Of a stretch of 64,000 nucleotides of DNA, positions 36,480 through 47,798 are shown one piece after another. The stretch comes from Antedon mediterranea. Lineage: Eukaryota > Echinodermata > Crinoidea > Comatulida > Antedonidae. The notes under the pieces were generated by a model. It searched no databases. It was not told where the DNA came from and saw only the letters and a program-made list of their open reading frames with translations. The number at the start of each line of letters is the position of its first letter. Position 1 is the stretch's first letter. Where the stretch lies: positions 18,076,922 through 18,140,921 of the forward strand of contig NC_092678.1 in assembly GCF_964355755.1 (NCBI RefSeq), given 5' to 3'. Made by a program: the position numbers and the translations under genes.

Positions 36480-38438
36480 AACAGCAACCCTTGTATGCAA
36501 TTGACAATATCTTTGCCCACGTGTTGGACAATTGAATATACATATTAATTAAAGAGTTACTCTCATGTTACACCGTTGTATAGGTACACAACATGCGTTT
36601 CAGTATATTTTCTCAAAATATGAGATTTCGAGTTTTAAGAGATGATTTTATTTTTATTTTAATGTTTTGACAATAAATTACATATTTTAGTACTGCTTGT
36701 ATACAGTATTGCTTTGGCATTTTACCAGGAAGGACAACAGAACAAAATGGCGTCACACACCATATCTATAGCAGGCTATAATTCTGCTCAACAGAAAAAT
36801 AGATGTTTTATATATATTAATTTGATCCAACGTGCATTGCAATTTCATTTGCACGTATGAAAACATTTATAACTGTCCGTTCGTTACAGTCAGGAAATTG
36901 GATTACAGTAAGGACATTACCAAAGTGTATCAGTGGTATAAGGCCTAGAGAAATAGTGTTTGAAATGAGAAGACTGATCGATTTTAACTGTAATCAATTA
37001 TTTCTTTAGGCCACAGTTTCCTGCTCAGCAATATGAAGTAGCCTGCTTGATGCCATTTGTCCCGCGGTAGACTATACGTGCTAGTGTATGGTAAACAACA
37101 TTGATAGCCTGTTTTGGTAATTCAAACAATTTTGAAAAGTATATACTGTACTAACTAAACAATACAACATTGTAATTCTTTCTGTTTCACCATTTTAAAC
37201 CCTCTTCAACTTTATTAAGGTGTGTTTAATTTAGATATCATGGTTATTGCAAAGCTAGATTTGTTACGCCACACCCACATCAAATTGTGTATCATTTTAT
37301 TTGAATATTGGTTAATTTGTATCACGTGCCGTTAGTTATTTGGTTCCATTGCACAGTCAAGTTCTATACAATGGTTATATTGCACCGGTTGTAACTTTTT
37401 GCAAGAAAGAGTGCATTTTTTACATTTCTCTGAAAATGTTGCGCGACGCGTTAGTTACCGTACCAATATTAGGCGACCGAGAACTACTTTGTAGAATGCG
37501 CTGTTTATAAATTGTTCAGGTCCCGAATTCGAGTGCCACTTTTGTTCTGGCCTGAAGTCTAAAGCTGTAGATATATTAAATATAAGTTTACTTTGTAACC
37601 GTCAGTAGGTATTGTCGTATTAGGTATTTTGTTTATAAAACATATAATGATTTTTATATAAAATAAAATATTCTCCAAATTCAGCTCATAAACATTCATT
37701 ACTTTGTATAACTATTTGCCTGTAATATTTGAGGTTCTTTGCCGTTACATCTGTCTTAATGAAAATTTCATTATTGTACATACCACTAGCGATAGCGTCC
37801 TAATCAGTATTTGACAGCGATCAATTTCATAAGGGAAATGTAAAAATACAAACATCAATCTTCTCTGTCAAAACATTCTCAGGCATATTGAATAGCTTAA
37901 TGGAACCTATAACATCGATTAACGGGTTACAGAAGCTAGATTGAATCCCACGGGTGATCAACTTGTACATTTGTGAAAAAGAAATTAATCCGAGCGTTTA
38001 ATCAGGAACACTCGTTAGGCTGTGATTAAGCGCGGCAAAATCTTGTCAATTGATATTCCATTACGACGGCTTTCACGTTGTAAGAACAACTCGAGCGACT
38101 AAGTAGGAACAATAAGTACACGCATGATTAGACTAATTTTAAATTTTAAAGTGTGCCTCGTTATCATGCGCAAGCCGCTGTTCTTTCTCGTAGATGTATT
38201 GTTTATTGGGAAGATGATCAGTTGACCGGCAGTTTGGTTCTCGGAAACAATTACAAATATTAATTATCAAGAACAAAGAAAGTTATGTTAGTGTCTCCAA
38301 ATGATTGCTTATCATTTGATGGAGTTATCAAATTGGTAACTATCAAATCACATTCCAATCCATCTTTCCACTTATTTAATTCTTAATTAATTTAATATTC
38401 TAGAGGTTGACCTAGTCTCATTAATTTGATGGATCCTT
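36480..38438. other. intergenic, no supported gene
   Basis: AT-rich. AAAATGGCGTCACACACC at about 36746 opens a 37-codon frame with no family match. No exon with both splice signals was recognised. Confidence 0.4.
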
Positions 38439-38737
38439 GGAGTGGAGCTGTGGCTTGGTGGTTATGATGCTTGGCTACCAATCTAAGGGTTCTGGGTTCA
38501 AGTCCTGTCATATGTCAGGGTTTTTTTCTCATGACAATTTACAACTCCACTCCCAAAGACTTAATAATAAGTCTTTGTTTATTTCTTGTGTATTGTTTGT
38601 CTTATATGTTCTAGTGCAGTATATGGAGAGCCATCTCGATAGTGCTTTGCACTCATGGCAATCCTCAGGGTGCTGCACCGCTGTATTGTCATGTATTGTT
38701 GTGCCTGAAAATTGAATAAAATAAAATAAAATAAAAA
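38439..38737 (+). mobile_element. SINE with the same head as 1316 but a different tail
   Basis: GGAGTGGAGCTGTGGCTTGG and GGTTCAAGTCCTGTCATATG match the head of the 1316/32165 SINEs. After about 160 bp the sequence switches to GTGCTTTGCACTCATGGCAA, GCTGCACCGCTGTATTG and an (AAAAT)n end. ORFs on both strands here are SINE sequence. Confidence 0.8.
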
Positions 38738-39976
38738 AGACAATACACGACAAACAATATTACAAAAACATTTAACTATCTTTAGAGGAGGTGCATAGTA
38801 TGCAATTATAAGTCAATATTTTCAATGTTTTATTAATGATTCACTTGGAAAAATTAAAATTTTCTCATAAAGTTTAAGTAACTTTAATATTTCCCTATTA
38901 TTTCGTAGATATGAAACCAATAATATCCATGGCCAAAATTCATATTTTCAATAACACACCAATATATCACTAATATTTCCAAGATATTTAACATATACTG
39001 GACTCCATATTAAATTGTATTTTACAATATTCTTCAAACATGTTTGACTCTTTTAAGTATACTTTTTTTCCATATAGGCGTATCCTTAAGACACGTTCAT
39101 TCATCGTGTCAAAACATTTTTCAGGTTCAAGATTTATTTTTACTTTCAATGGAATTATTCCTATATTTAGCTCAATAATTTCAAGATCCTTAACTCCAAA
39201 CATACTTAACTCCAAACATATTAACTAATAACTCAATTGCTTCAAAGAAACCTAATCTATGTGTAATATATTTAACTAAACAATGTTCAAGGTTTTTTTT
39301 AAACTCAATGTTAAGATTAAAGTTCTTGCTTCCAAAATCTCCATATTGTCAGGAAAAAGAAAAATTCTATACATTTCAGAACATGTAGTTCCTTACTTCC
39401 AAAGCAAATTAATTCTATCGTAGAGGAAACTGATTTTACTATAAGATATAACTCCGTACTTTCAATTTACCTCCATTTTTTGTGGAACTACAGTACATAT
39501 TCTGAATAGTCTTCCATGACTACATTACATAGATATCTAAAACTTTCTCTATTTCGCACACTGTGTAACTCTATCCTTTTCAATCCATGGTGAAAACTAA
39601 TCTAACCATGTTGAAGCAGAGATCACTTCCTTAATTCAACTACTATATAATTCCCAACCTTTATAATTAGCATGCTTAACCTCAATTCATTTAACGAAAT
39701 GATGTCATTTGTAAACTAAAGATGATACGGTGTTGAGATTCAATTCTTACCGGAATTTAAAATGTGGCACTTGAGCTGAACCGGAAATTACTCGACAAAA
39801 ATGTGAACATCAGCCTTCCCTGCAGCATAAGATTGATTACGGTATCAAACCCCCTTCACAAACTACTCCGTATCTACTAACGATCCAAAAGAAATATGTT
39901 ATCGTTTTTTGACTGCAGAAACTCTGATGCTTATAAATGGTTACAAAATAAGAATAAACATATTTGGATTATTACC
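38738..39976. other. intergenic, strand-asymmetric pyrimidine-rich zone
   Basis: 38860-39680 is rich in TTTCCAA, ACTCCA and TCAATTGC words on the + strand (purine-rich on -). A 75-codon - strand ORF (38988-39215) has plausible amphipathic composition but no recognisable family and no splice support. Confidence 0.4.
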
Positions 39977-40100
39977 CTTTTTAGTCGCGTGCAAACGCGA
40001 CTCTACAACTCACTATGTCGATCGGTTGGTCAGTCGGTAGTTTGGTCGGTTGGTCGGTAAACATTAACTAAAATTTGAGCACGCGACTGCAGCCTTATAG
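39977..40100 (-). mobile_element. (TCGG)n-cored element
   Basis: TTTTTAGTCGCGTGCAAACG and CGACTCTACAACTCACTATG introduce the TCGGTTGGTCAGTCGG core; the far end is GAGCACGCGACTGCAGCC. The inverted ends AGTCGCGTGC / GCACGCGACT are perfect here. Confidence 0.8.
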
Positions 40101-41937
40101 ACTTCGTATTAGTGTGTTCACATTGACTGTCGTTATACCTAGACTTACTGGTATTAAGTTCATATTATTTTTATTTTGTTTGAAGGTACGTTTGCATGGT
40201 TGATATAAGTTTTCGGTACACACCACGTATGCAGTTCTGAAAAAAACTGTTGAGTTTCTCGACGTTTTGATCAATATGCTTTAATCGTCCTCAGGGGGTG
40301 TGATACGTGGTTCGATGTACGGCACACTATCAACATGTTTCGGTGTACCGCAAACTATCAACATGATGTTAGTTAGTATGATGTTAGTAGGATCCCATAT
40401 GATTATTAATCAAGCATAGAATTTGTTTATTATTGTGTAGCAGCTACAGTATTCAAATTCAGCAATATGTCACGCTTCATTGCCTGTCAGATCCGAAAGT
40501 TCATTGTTTGACTACAAAACATTGGCCTACGACGACCTAGGCCAGTTTACGGCTTTCTTTCTCGGCAGGTGAAAACATTTATTGCAGAGGAAGATTGTAC
40601 TCTGCATGCACTGGACTGTACATGTATTTTGTTATTGAGAAGCGAATATAGACATTTTGTTTTGTTTCTTAAGGAGGCCCTGTGTACATCCATATGCTAT
40701 ACACTTTGTAATTTCTAGTTTAAAAAAACAATTTACAAAACTTAATAAAAGTTTTAAAATACAACAATGAAATTCAACAAATTTATCGTCGAACACAGAT
40801 TCCTCATCAAATTAATCACCACTAGGCCTAATTGTAAGAACAGTTCTATAAAGTAATAAACCTTCCTATTTTAGTTGCCCTAGTTTAAAAAATTCGTATT
40901 AATAAATATTTTAATTTTAAAAAAAGGTATTTACAAAAGCAATCGATATAGGCTACACTGAACTAATTTTGAAAAAAGCAATGCAAATATTTAGTCACCC
41001 AACCTAGAAATGAACAAACAAGTAATTTTGCTTGCTCGAGGTAATTTGTCATCAAATATAACAGGGTTTTTATACTATAACAAAACATCAGTTTATTTGA
41101 ATATCAAAAGAATTATATTTGGATAACAAAAATCTGAGCTGCACTTGACTTGATGAAATTATTTCTGAAGCATAGTTCTTCTAGATAAATTTTAATTAAG
41201 TATCCAGAATTCATATTGTAAGAAACCCAATTTAAATAGTTGATGAATTTATCTTATAGTTCTTTGTCTTATGTAGATTCGTCCCACTTTATTCTTCTTT
41301 ATCTGTTAAAATATTGTTTACGTAATCATGAATGATTGCACCGAACATACGAGTTAAAATAACTATAGCGAGGCATTTAATGAATAGGCAAACTGCCTTA
41401 AAATGTGACATGTTTCGAGAAACTGTTCTCATCATCAGAACAGAAAACAGCACCTAGAGTACTTATATACCAATATGACAGAGGTTGTATGTAAATAAGA
41501 GAGTGATTAGCATGATAAAACAACAAGGAACGCAGGCAACAAACAATCATATTACGTAATAATATGTATATGCCATACAGTACAACAATTACTCCATGTT
41601 ACAACTGACATTTATTTTTCAACCATTTAAAAAAAATCTTTTCCTTACTATATTGTGTTTAAAAAACGATTGTTTAACTTAATAGTTTGTAAAAATATAT
41701 TTCCTCCTCGTTTGTGTGGTGGGAACGTGTCCCCTTAATTGTGTCTGTATGTGTCTATTGTATAGAGGTGGTTGTACTGTATGGGAAATAAAATAATTAT
41801 AATTTTTAATTTTGATTAATAGACTTCCCGAAGTATGTAGTTGTTGTCTTGTTTATGTTAGTCCACCACTGGTACTGATATTCGTTTATTGTCCATAGTA
41901 ATATAACATAGAAATACATTTATTTATTTTAATTTTT
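40101..41937. other. intergenic, possible retroelement end fragments
   Basis: TTTCTCGACGTTTTGATCAA...GTCCTCAGG (40254-40298) and GACATGTTTCGAGAAACTGT...CATCATCAG (41408-41440) resemble the 'ACGTTTCG...ATCATCAG' ends I associate with Penelope-like elements. No RT or GIY-YIG sequence accompanies them. The rest is AT-rich. Confidence 0.35.
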
Positions 41938-43472
41938 AGGTTATATGCATTATCATGCATATAACCTCTTGATTCTGTCAAAATCTTTATTAGGTTATAT
42001 GCATGATATGCATATAACCTCTTGATTCTGTCAAAATCTTTATTTATTTATTTATTTATTTATTTATTCTTTCCTTAGCACTATTTTGTCCGTGCATTAT
42101 CTTGGCATCAGTTTAATCTAGCTAAGTCAAGTTTTCAGAGTATATTCCTCATGGCCAGGAATCGATGTGGTTATATTTTCACGATGCGTAATCAAAAATT
42201 ACGCGGTCTACGCGCGATTTTACGAAATCACGTTTGTAATCATATCTTCACAAGCATGAATCACAATTAAACAAAATTTGGTACTCATAAATTTCAGGTC
42301 ATATTTCATCATATGGCAATAAAATTACGTGCGTAGCGCATATAACGCTTGCGTACGCGCGCTTAAAATGTTCAAAATTGTCAAAATTTATTTTCGATGA
42401 AATTAGAGTACGTTTCAGGCAATTTTAAGCGTTTAAAAAATTGCCATGAGTGCGCAGATTTTTGCACGCGCACTGCGCGTTAAACGTTAATGCGCACTCT
42501 TTTTGCCCGATTTCTGTTTTACAATCTTTCTTTAATAATATCATCATGTTTGATTCAGGTTTCAACTCGAAATTGCGTTATACGAGCACGTCAAAAGTGA
42601 CTGGCTACGCACGTATAAGTTAACAAAATGGTGAAAATATGCTAAATTTTAAAATTAATATATATCATCAGAATGCAGGGGAACACCTATTTTTTATTTC
42701 ATTTTCTTGAAGTGTATGTATCATATGTATGATTTATTATCAAATAAAGAGAACAAAAGTTGATTAAGTCATCATTAATTGCATATTAAATTTTTTTTAA
42801 ATAATTTCGACAACCAAACAAATTATGACATTTTCTTAGGCCAAAATAACAAACTTAACATTAACTTTCTTCCTTCAAAAATTTTATATATTAAAGTTAA
42901 AAGTATGTAGTTTGACAGTGCATCATTTGTATACATTTTAAAGATGTCATCATAGTAAAAAATTATAATTCATTTCGGTATGTAATAATCTATTTGCATC
43001 AAAGTGGTTACTGCATAGTAAATACACGGAGGAATTTTTCTACAACTTTTAGTCAGTTGTGTACGGCTCGGTGGTCTGTGCTCGTGTCTATGGCATTCAA
43101 GGTACCGAGATCGAGTCTCACCTTGGGAAACGAAATAAGATTTTTTTTTTATTATCCGTATTGTTTGTTCAAATTTATTTCTTAGTGTATAGATTATACA
43201 CATGATTTATAATGAAATCTAGATAAAAATTAACTTATGTCTATATTATTATGTAACAACAAATGTGGTTTATGACATTATACGCATATGGATCTTTGAT
43301 CGGATTGTGATACCGGCTATGGTGTTCGCGTTAGCAAGGTCCTATCATATATTATAAATAATTAACGATTCTGAGAAAATCAATCAATCAATATATCTTT
43401 TAAAAATCAATTATCTTTATTTAAATCAATGCATATAACCTATAATTCGTCATAGTGACGAATTAAATCTAG
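41938..43472 (+). mobile_element. 1.4-1.5 kb repeat unit, first of a head-to-tail pair, hairpin plus CTAG end
   Basis: Opens with two tandem copies of a hairpin AGGTTATATGCAT...ATGCATATAACCT, then a (TTTA)n run and the CG-rich core shared with 11629. It encloses a tRNA-like SINE (43056-43137). It ends ATGCATATAACCT, a hairpin with 9-bp arms AATTCGTCA / TGACGAATT around TAG, then AAAT and CTAG before a T. A 3' hairpin a few bases before CT(A/G)(A/G)-T is the Helitron pattern. No Rep/helicase ORF is present, so at best it is non-autonomous. Confidence 0.6.
43056..43137 (+). mobile_element. tRNA-like SINE head inside unit 1
   Basis: A-box-like GGCTCGGTGGTCTG and B-box-like GAGATCGAGTCTCACC, then GGGAAACGAAATAAGA and a T run. 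The pseudo-tRNA lacks an intact cloverleaf. It has the same position in unit 2, so it predates the duplication. Confidence 0.55.
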
Positions 43473-44894
43473 TTTATTTATTCTTTCCTTAGCACTATTT
43501 TGTCCGTGAATTATCTTGATATCAGTTTCATCTATCTAAGTCAATTTTTCAGAGTATATTCCTTATGGCCAGGAATCGATGTGGTTATATTTTCACGATG
43601 CGTAATCAAAAATTACGCGGTCTACGCGTGATTTTACGAAATCACGTTTGTAATCATATCTTCACAAGCATGAATCACAATTAAACAAAATTTGGTACTC
43701 ATAAATTTCAGGTCATATTTCATCATATGGCAATACAGTTACGTGCGTAGCGCATATAACGCTTGCGTACGCGCGCTTAAAATGTTCAAAATTGTCAAAA
43801 TTTATTTTCGATGAAATTAGAGTACGTTTCAGGCAATTTTAAGCGTTTAAAAAATTGCCATGAGTGCGCAGATTTTTGCACGCGCACTGCGCGTTATACG
43901 TTAATGCGCACTCTTTTTGTCCGATTTCGGTTGTACAACCCTTCTTTAATATTATCATCATATTTTATTCACTTTTCAACGCGTAATTGCCTTATACGAG
44001 CACGTCAAAAATGACAGGCTACGCACGTGTAAGTTAACAAAATGGTGAAAATATGCTAAATTTTAAAATTAATATAGATCGTCAGAATGCTCGGGAACAC
44101 ATATTTTTTATTTAATTTTCTTGAAGTGTATGTATCTTATGTATGATTTATTATTAAACAAAGGGAACAAAAGTTGATTAAGCCATGATTAATTGCATAT
44201 TAAATTTAAAAAAATTCATTTCGACAATCAAACAAATTATGACATTTTCTTAGGCCAAAATAACAAACTTAACATTAACTTTCTTCCTTCAAAAGTTCAT
44301 ATATTAAAGTTAAAAGTATATAGTTTGACAGTGCATCATTTTTGTACATTTTTAGAGATGTCATCATAGTAAAAAATTATAATTCATTGCGGTATGTAAT
44401 AATCTATCTGCACCAAAGTGGTTACTGCATAGTAAATACACGGAGGAATTTTTCTACAATTTTTAGTCAGTTGTGTATGGCTCGGTGGTGTGTGCTCGTG
44501 TCTATGGCACTAGACTCAAGGTACCGAGATCGAGTCTCACCTTGGGAAACGAAATAAATTTTTTTTTTATTATCCGTATTGTTTGTTCAAATTTATTTCT
44601 TAGTGTATATATTATACACATGATTTATAATGAAATCTAGATAAAAAATAACTTATGTCTTTATTATTATGTAACAGCAAATGTGGTTTATGACATTATA
44701 CGCAGAGGGATCTTTGATCGGATTGTGATACCGGCTATTGTATTCGCGTTAGCAAGGTCCTATCATATATTATATATTATTTAAAGAATCTGAGAAAATC
44801 AATGAATCAAAATATCTTTTAAAAATAAATTATCTTTATTTTAATTATCAATGCATATAACCTATAATTCGTCATAGTGACGAATTAAATCTAG
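43473..44894 (+). mobile_element. 1.4-kb repeat unit, second of the head-to-tail pair
   Basis: Begins directly after the CTAG of unit 1 with TTTATTTATTCTTTCCTTAG and follows unit 1 base for base with about 5-10 percent differences. It ends in the same hairpin (44866-44886), AAAT and CTAG (44891-44894). The leading AGGTTATATGCAT hairpins of unit 1 are absent. Confidence 0.7.
44473..44560 (+). mobile_element. tRNA-like SINE head inside unit 2
   Basis: TGGCTCGGTGGTGTGTGCTC and GATCGAGTCTCACC match 43056-43137, with an extra CTAGA before the B box that the unit 1 copy lacks. Confidence 0.55.
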
Positions 44895-44897
44895 TTT

Positions 44898-44990
44898 TAT
44901 TTTATATCTTTAGGCAATGTGGCCAAGGATTACCAATAGTGAATTAATCACTGTCCTATCAGATAGGTGGTAATCCCCCTGATACAGGGG
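44898..44990 (-). mobile_element. 5'-truncated SINE (3' end of the 9590 family)
   Basis: GGCAATGTGGCCAAGGATTA and AGATAGGTGGTAATCCCCCT are the reverse complement of the last 90 bp of the 9590-9942 SINE. It abuts the CTAG end of the repeat unit at 44894. Confidence 0.85.
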
Positions 44991-45657
44991 CTATTTTGTG
45001 TTATGTATAATACATTAAAAGCTTTTATCATAAAATCACTTTTTATCATTAAAACTATTAAAAATACAATATTAAAAAGGAAGAATTGCACAATGATACG
45101 TTAACTCTACAGTTTTGTATCTGCCAGTAGACGTTTCGATTTTTTTTAAATATTATGAAACGCCATATGTCTCAAAATATTTATTTTTTAACTACTTTCG
45201 AACTAGAACCTACTTGATTAAAAGCATAGACCATCAAAGACATTTGCATTACCAATTAATCAAACCATAATTATTCCAACGCATTATTATAAATCGCTTA
45301 GTTGGTCATGTTTATTTGGATTAATTTTAGTCGTAAAACTTATAATTATCGTTTATGAATTACTCATCTGAGCCTATAATTGTTTATTAATTGATAAATG
45401 TAAATTTACAAAATATTTCTTACGTATCTTCACAACAAAACACCTGTTGATAGCATTCAGACACTTTTACGGCCATTTTGACAAATGTTCTCAACGGTAC
45501 ATGTACCCGATTCAGCTGTCAATAGGAAGAGTCTAACTGACTATTGCAAGTCATCTAGAAACGAGTCATAACAGGTATATGCGTATAAAATCACTGTTAC
45601 TACATGTTACATGAGTTGGTTAATAGTAGTATGGGTCTTAACGCCAGTTTATGGTTT
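44991..45657. other. intergenic, no supported gene
   Basis: AT-rich, no exon or repeat recognised. Confidence 0.4.
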
Positions 45658-45838
45658 AAGCGTGGTTCCCACTAGCGACGCAACACAAGGATGTAACGCA
45701 ACGCAAGTGAATTGACCAATCACAAACGAAGGCTTATTCGCTTGTGATTGCTAACTGTCTATAACTTCGCTTGTCATTGGTTAAAACGCTTGCGTTGCGT
45801 TTACGTCCTTCCGTTACGTTCTAGTGGGAACCAAGCTT
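45658..45838. mobile_element. GGTTCCCAC MITE containing a duplication breakpoint
   Basis: AAGCGTGGTTCCCACTAGCG to CTAGTGGGAACCAAGCTT. The 2.1-kb direct duplication that follows begins inside this MITE, at TAACGCAACGCAAG (45694). Confidence 0.9.
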
Positions 45839-47791
45839 AAGGCCTACTTCTGATTATTGCAACCTGGGAAAGTAACGCAAACATAAAAACACAATTAAAC
45901 GCAAACATAATCCTAGACAATTAACTAATAACAATTCACGAGCTCACTTATTTGTTTATCTCAACGGTTCACAAAGTGTTTAATCGTTATGTGGAATTAA
46001 CGATGCCTCATAATATTTTAGCCGTACTTCTGAATATTACCACTTAGAAAACGCAAACAAACGCAATAAAACACAATTAAACGCAATAACTGCATAATCT
46101 TATAAAAACAACTAATGAACTATATAACTAATGTAATTCAAATAAATAATAAATAATCAATCATATAATTTATGAGCTAACTTATTTATTCATCTATAAT
46201 AATTAGTACCGCCCTTATAATGCCAGAATAAATTAAGCATGACGAATAATAATTATAATGCACTGTGTTTTGGTTTCGGGTGACGCTACAATTGAAATGG
46301 AAACAAATGCTAGTGGCGACTTGTGACTCACTATAAAGGTGATAACAGTAAAATGGCTTTCCATAATGAGTCATAGTTAAATTTAGCTGGTAGAGTAATT
46401 TGAAATAAATCATAACTAATAATTTAATTATTATAGTTATAGATATAATCTAATATTGGTTGTACATGAATTTGTTGTATTTAATGCGAACGAGTACTTT
46501 TTAAAAGTGGTTTAGTTTGTCCAAAACTAAATACTAAAAAGAATGTCTCTTTACGAAGGTTTTTAATAATAATTATATTGAAAATGTTTGGTTTTGGGGA
46601 ATCGCCGATTCAAGAGGGTTTGTTTATGATGTAACTATCTGTTTGACGCTTTATTGCTTCATTAGTCTGTCATTTAAAAATAATCATTCTGAGAAACTAC
46701 CGAACAGCAAAAACAAACAACAATGGAAAATTGCCGAAAATTCTGTACTTATAACATTGGGAATCTACCGAAAATACAAACTGACAGCAATGAAAACTAC
46801 CGAAAATACTGACATTCAAAACATTCAAAAACTATCACAAATTCACAAACAGACAACAAAATGAAAAACTACCGAAAATACAAACTGACAGCAATGAAAA
46901 ACTGCCGAAAATATAAACTGACAGCAGTGAAAAACTACAGAAAATTCTAACAGTGCAGCAATAATGAAAACTGCAGAAAGTTCTAACACAATAAAAAATA
47001 CCGAAACTTACTACTGTACTAGGCCAACCTGAAACTAAATCAGCGTCATTTTTAATATTGAAAGTAATGTGTATTTTCCCTAAAAACAACCTATTTTGTG
47101 TGTAAATAAACTTGCAATTGTTAACATTATCTTCGGTTTCATCATTGTTATTTTATTATTCACGATTAGCAGTGAACACTATCGTCTGCGCAATTGAAGA
47201 CGACTAAACGGTGTAAACGCATTATAGAAACGCATTGACCGTTCACCGCTCTAGAGATACCGTTACTGATCTCTGTAATACAATCTCAATTACACAACAA
47301 ACATTTGAATTGCGGTCAGTTTTGGCTGGAGATAAAAAAACCAGGTTAATGAATGCTGTAATTATCTGAGCGCGTGTGTTAATTAGCGCGATAATACGCA
47401 CTTGTCCATTTGTGTTAGGATTTGGAAACTAAGTAAAGCCAAACTGAATACAATCTCTGGCTGAATGATGATGATAGAGATATAATATGTTTTACAATTC
47501 AATCTTTTTCGTGTACTGTCTTGTGTATATCCTTCGCTCTGTGTTGTTTGAAAATTATACGTGACGCGGGACGTGACGCATCCATTATCTTGTGTAAATC
47601 ATAATAATTTATTTATTTTTGTAAACATACATATTTTTAATTGAATATATTACACTAGTAAGCTTGTTCTTCTTCCAAATGTAAATACCTTGTCAAGTGA
47701 TGCACCAATATCAAAACCTAACTACTCGGACATGGATATCGTGTCTTAAAACATACTGGGCATGCGCATATGTTTCAGAGCGTGCGCAGTG
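45694..47791. repeat. 2.1-kb direct duplication, copy 1
   Basis: Runs from inside the MITE through GGCCTACTTCTGATTATTGC and the 33-bp array to TCAGAGCGTGCGCAGT. It matches 47799-49940 at an offset of 2105 bp near the start and about 2149 near the end. No gene is recognised; the 73-codon ORF near 46643 recurs in copy 2. Confidence 0.92.
46690..47010. repeat. 33-bp tandem array in duplication copy 1
   Basis: Degenerate units AAACTGACAGCAATGAAAAA plus CTGCCGAAAATAC. A 33-bp period keeps frame and gives KYKLTAMKNCR-like 11-residue repeats, but stops interrupt both strands within a few units, so a coding role is not supported. Confidence 0.8.
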
Positions 47792-47798
47792 AATTCAG

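Noticed and set aside
38988-39215. 75-codon - strand ORF with protein-like composition
   Set aside because: No recognisable family, no splice partners, and the region is a purine-biased strand that favours open frames.
40254-41440. Penelope-like retroelements from ACGTTT...CATCAG motifs
   Set aside because: Only short end-like motifs are present, with no reverse transcriptase or GIY-YIG sequence; kept as a remark only.
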